Positions 4,968 through 5,779 of a DNA stretch of 5,779 nt are shown piece after piece. The notes under the pieces are model-generated. The model saw only the letters and a list, made by a program, of their open reading frames with translations, was not told the DNA's origin and did no database searches. Position 1 is the stretch's first letter. Each line of letters opens with the position of its first letter. This stretch comes from Clostridia bacterium (GTDB lineage Bacteria; Bacillota; Clostridia; Oscillospirales; CAG-272): the NCBI GenBank assembly GCA_017624795.1, contig JAGAMJ010000025.1:1-5779 (forward strand), in the 5' to 3' direction. Made by a program: the position numbers and the translations under genes.

Positions 4968-5564
4968 ATGTGGACCTATGACAAAAAGCTGCAATATCCC
5001 GTGAAGATCAAAAACCCCAACGCAAACTACGCCAAGATCATCATCAGCCAGCTGGGCGGTCCTGACGGCGAGCTTGCCGCCTCGATGCGTTACCTGCACC
5101 AGCGCTATTCGATGCCCTATGACAAGGTGCGCGGGATCCTGACCGACGTGGGCACAGAGGAGCTTGCGCATCTGGAAATGATCGGCGCGATCCTCTATCA
5201 GCTCACGCAGGGACTCACACCCGAGGAGATCAAAAAAGCGGGAATGGATATCTATTTCGTTGACCACACGACGGGGCTATATCCCGTTGCGGCGTCGGGC
5301 GTGCCCTTTGATATGAAGTACGTCGGCGTCAAGGGCGACGTGATCGCGGACCTGAATGAGGACCTTGCCGCCGAGCAAAAGGCGCGCGTGACCTACGACA
5401 ATATCCTGCGTATGGTCGACGATCCCGACGTGCGCGATCCCATCAAGTATCTGCGCCAGCGCGAGCTTGTGCACTACCAGCGCTTCGGCGATGCGCTGCG
5501 CATCGCGCAGGACAATCTGGACGCCAAAAACTTCTACACCTTTAACCCGTCTTACGACAAGTAA
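4968..5564 (+). CDS. cotJC: Spore coat manganese-catalase-family protein CotJC
   Basis: This 198-residue protein is a member of the non-haem manganese catalase family, placed in the spore coat in Bacillus and Clostridia. All five expected di-manganese ligands are present: Glu35 (DGELAASMRYL), Glu65 and His68 (GTEELAHLEM), Glu136 (LAAEQKARV) and His169 (RELVHYQRF). Catalase activity against hydrogen peroxide is therefore plausible, although the protein lacks the long C-terminal tail of the larger catalases. The fold is a four-helix ferritin-like bundle. GGAGGGG (4952-4958) is the ribosome binding site, 9 nt before the ATG. It is the last gene of the cotJ operon, and a strong terminator follows 17 nt after the stop. 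Confidence 0.95.
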   Translation: MWTYDKKLQYPVKIKNPNANYAKIIISQLGGPDGELAASMRYLHQRYSMPYDKVRGILTDVGTEELAHLEMIGAILYQLTQGLTPEEIKKAGMDIYFVDHTTGLYPVAASGVPFDMKYVGVKGDVIADLNEDLAAEQKARVTYDNILRMVDDPDVRDPIKYLRQRELVHYQRFGDALRIAQDNLDAKNFYTFNPSYDK

Positions 5565-5581
5565 CGGCGCAAAAATCCAAC

Positions 5582-5616
5582 AACACCCCAAAACGGTATC
5601 CGTTTTGGGGTGTTTT
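5582..5616 (+). terminator. cotJ operon terminator
   Basis: AACACCCCAAAACGG (5582-5596) and CCGTTTTGGGGTGTT (5600-5614) form a 15-bp perfect stem with a 3-nt TAT loop. The plus strand continues TTGCCTTT; with the two stem T residues this gives TTTT. The A-rich 5' side makes it potentially bidirectional. Confidence 0.9.
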
Positions 5617-5642
5617 GCCTTTATCACACAAAAAATAAATAT

Positions 5643-5767
5643 CCACCCGCCATAGCGGGTGGTATTTCAGTTTCGGGCATAGCCCTAATACTACTTGCTA
5701 CGCACAAGTGCGCTTTTTGTTGGCCTGCCAGCCATGTATCTGTTACGTATACCCCGCTTTGAGCGGG
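5643..5767. repeat. Chain of short hairpins after the cotJ terminator
   Basis: Five stem-loops follow in succession: CCACCCGC/GCGGGTGG (5643-5662), GGGC/GCCC (5675-5685), CGCAC/GTGCG followed by CTTTTT (5701-5717), TGGC/GCCA (5721-5734) and CCCGC/GCGGG (5753-5767). No ORF crosses the region. Such dense folding is typical of a structured RNA or of the subterminal hairpins of IS200/IS605-type elements; the window ends before any transposase could be seen. I cannot name the family. Confidence 0.5.
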
Positions 5768-5779
5768 ACTAAATCCAAG

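Noticed and set aside
4710..5267. Minus-strand open frame of 185 codons
   Set aside because: It is antisense to cotJB and cotJC, both with clear family motifs and ribosome binding sites.
1..5779. tRNA, rRNA or CRISPR array
   Set aside because: No cloverleaf, ribosomal sequence or regularly spaced direct repeats were seen. The two intergenic repeats are about 1.9 kb apart and lie between genes.

Overview
The window looks like part of the chromosome of a spore-forming member of the Clostridia, probably a gut Oscillospiraceae/Ruminococcaceae-type organism. The evidence is the ZTP-riboswitch-controlled pur genes, an archaeal-type IMP cyclohydrolase replacing that half of PurH, a cotJABC spore-coat operon, moderately GC-rich coding sequence and strong AAGGAG-type ribosome binding sites. 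The genus assignment is inference.

Layout. Two operons diverge from an intergenic control region at about 4087-4470. Leftward (minus strand) run five purine biosynthesis genes: purE (4086-3589), purC (3554-2874), purM (2635-1583), purN (1571-975, or from 1583) and a purO-type IMP cyclohydrolase gene (804-88). Rightward run cotJA (4471-4695), cotJB (4692-4964) and cotJC (4968-5564), closed by a 15-bp perfect hairpin terminator.

Control. The purine operon has a textbook housekeeping promoter (TTGACA, 17 bp, TATGAT). It is followed by a ZTP (pfl-type) riboswitch with P1, P2, the pseudoknot strands and an overlapping intrinsic terminator. The leader should therefore read through when the purine intermediate ZMP/ZTP builds up. 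The encoded enzymes cover IMP synthesis from FGAM to IMP incompletely: PurM makes AIR, PurE and PurC carry it to SAICAR, PurN supplies FGAR earlier in the path, and the PurO-like enzyme closes the final ring. purF, purD, purL, purB, purK and the AICAR formyltransferase are not in the window; some may lie beyond the left edge.

The least explained content is intergenic. The purC-purM and purN-purO gaps each hold a copy of a roughly 120-bp imperfect palindrome. The two cores match at 62 of 66 positions, while the outer arms differ between copies yet remain self-complementary within each copy. Each outer arm runs over the stop codon of the upstream gene. The core differences spare the predicted pairs or change both partners, which suggests selection on structure. 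A hairpin plus T-run oriented against the operon lies beside the second copy. Beyond the cotJ terminator, the last 140 bases form a chain of short hairpins that may be the end of a mobile or dispersed repeat element.
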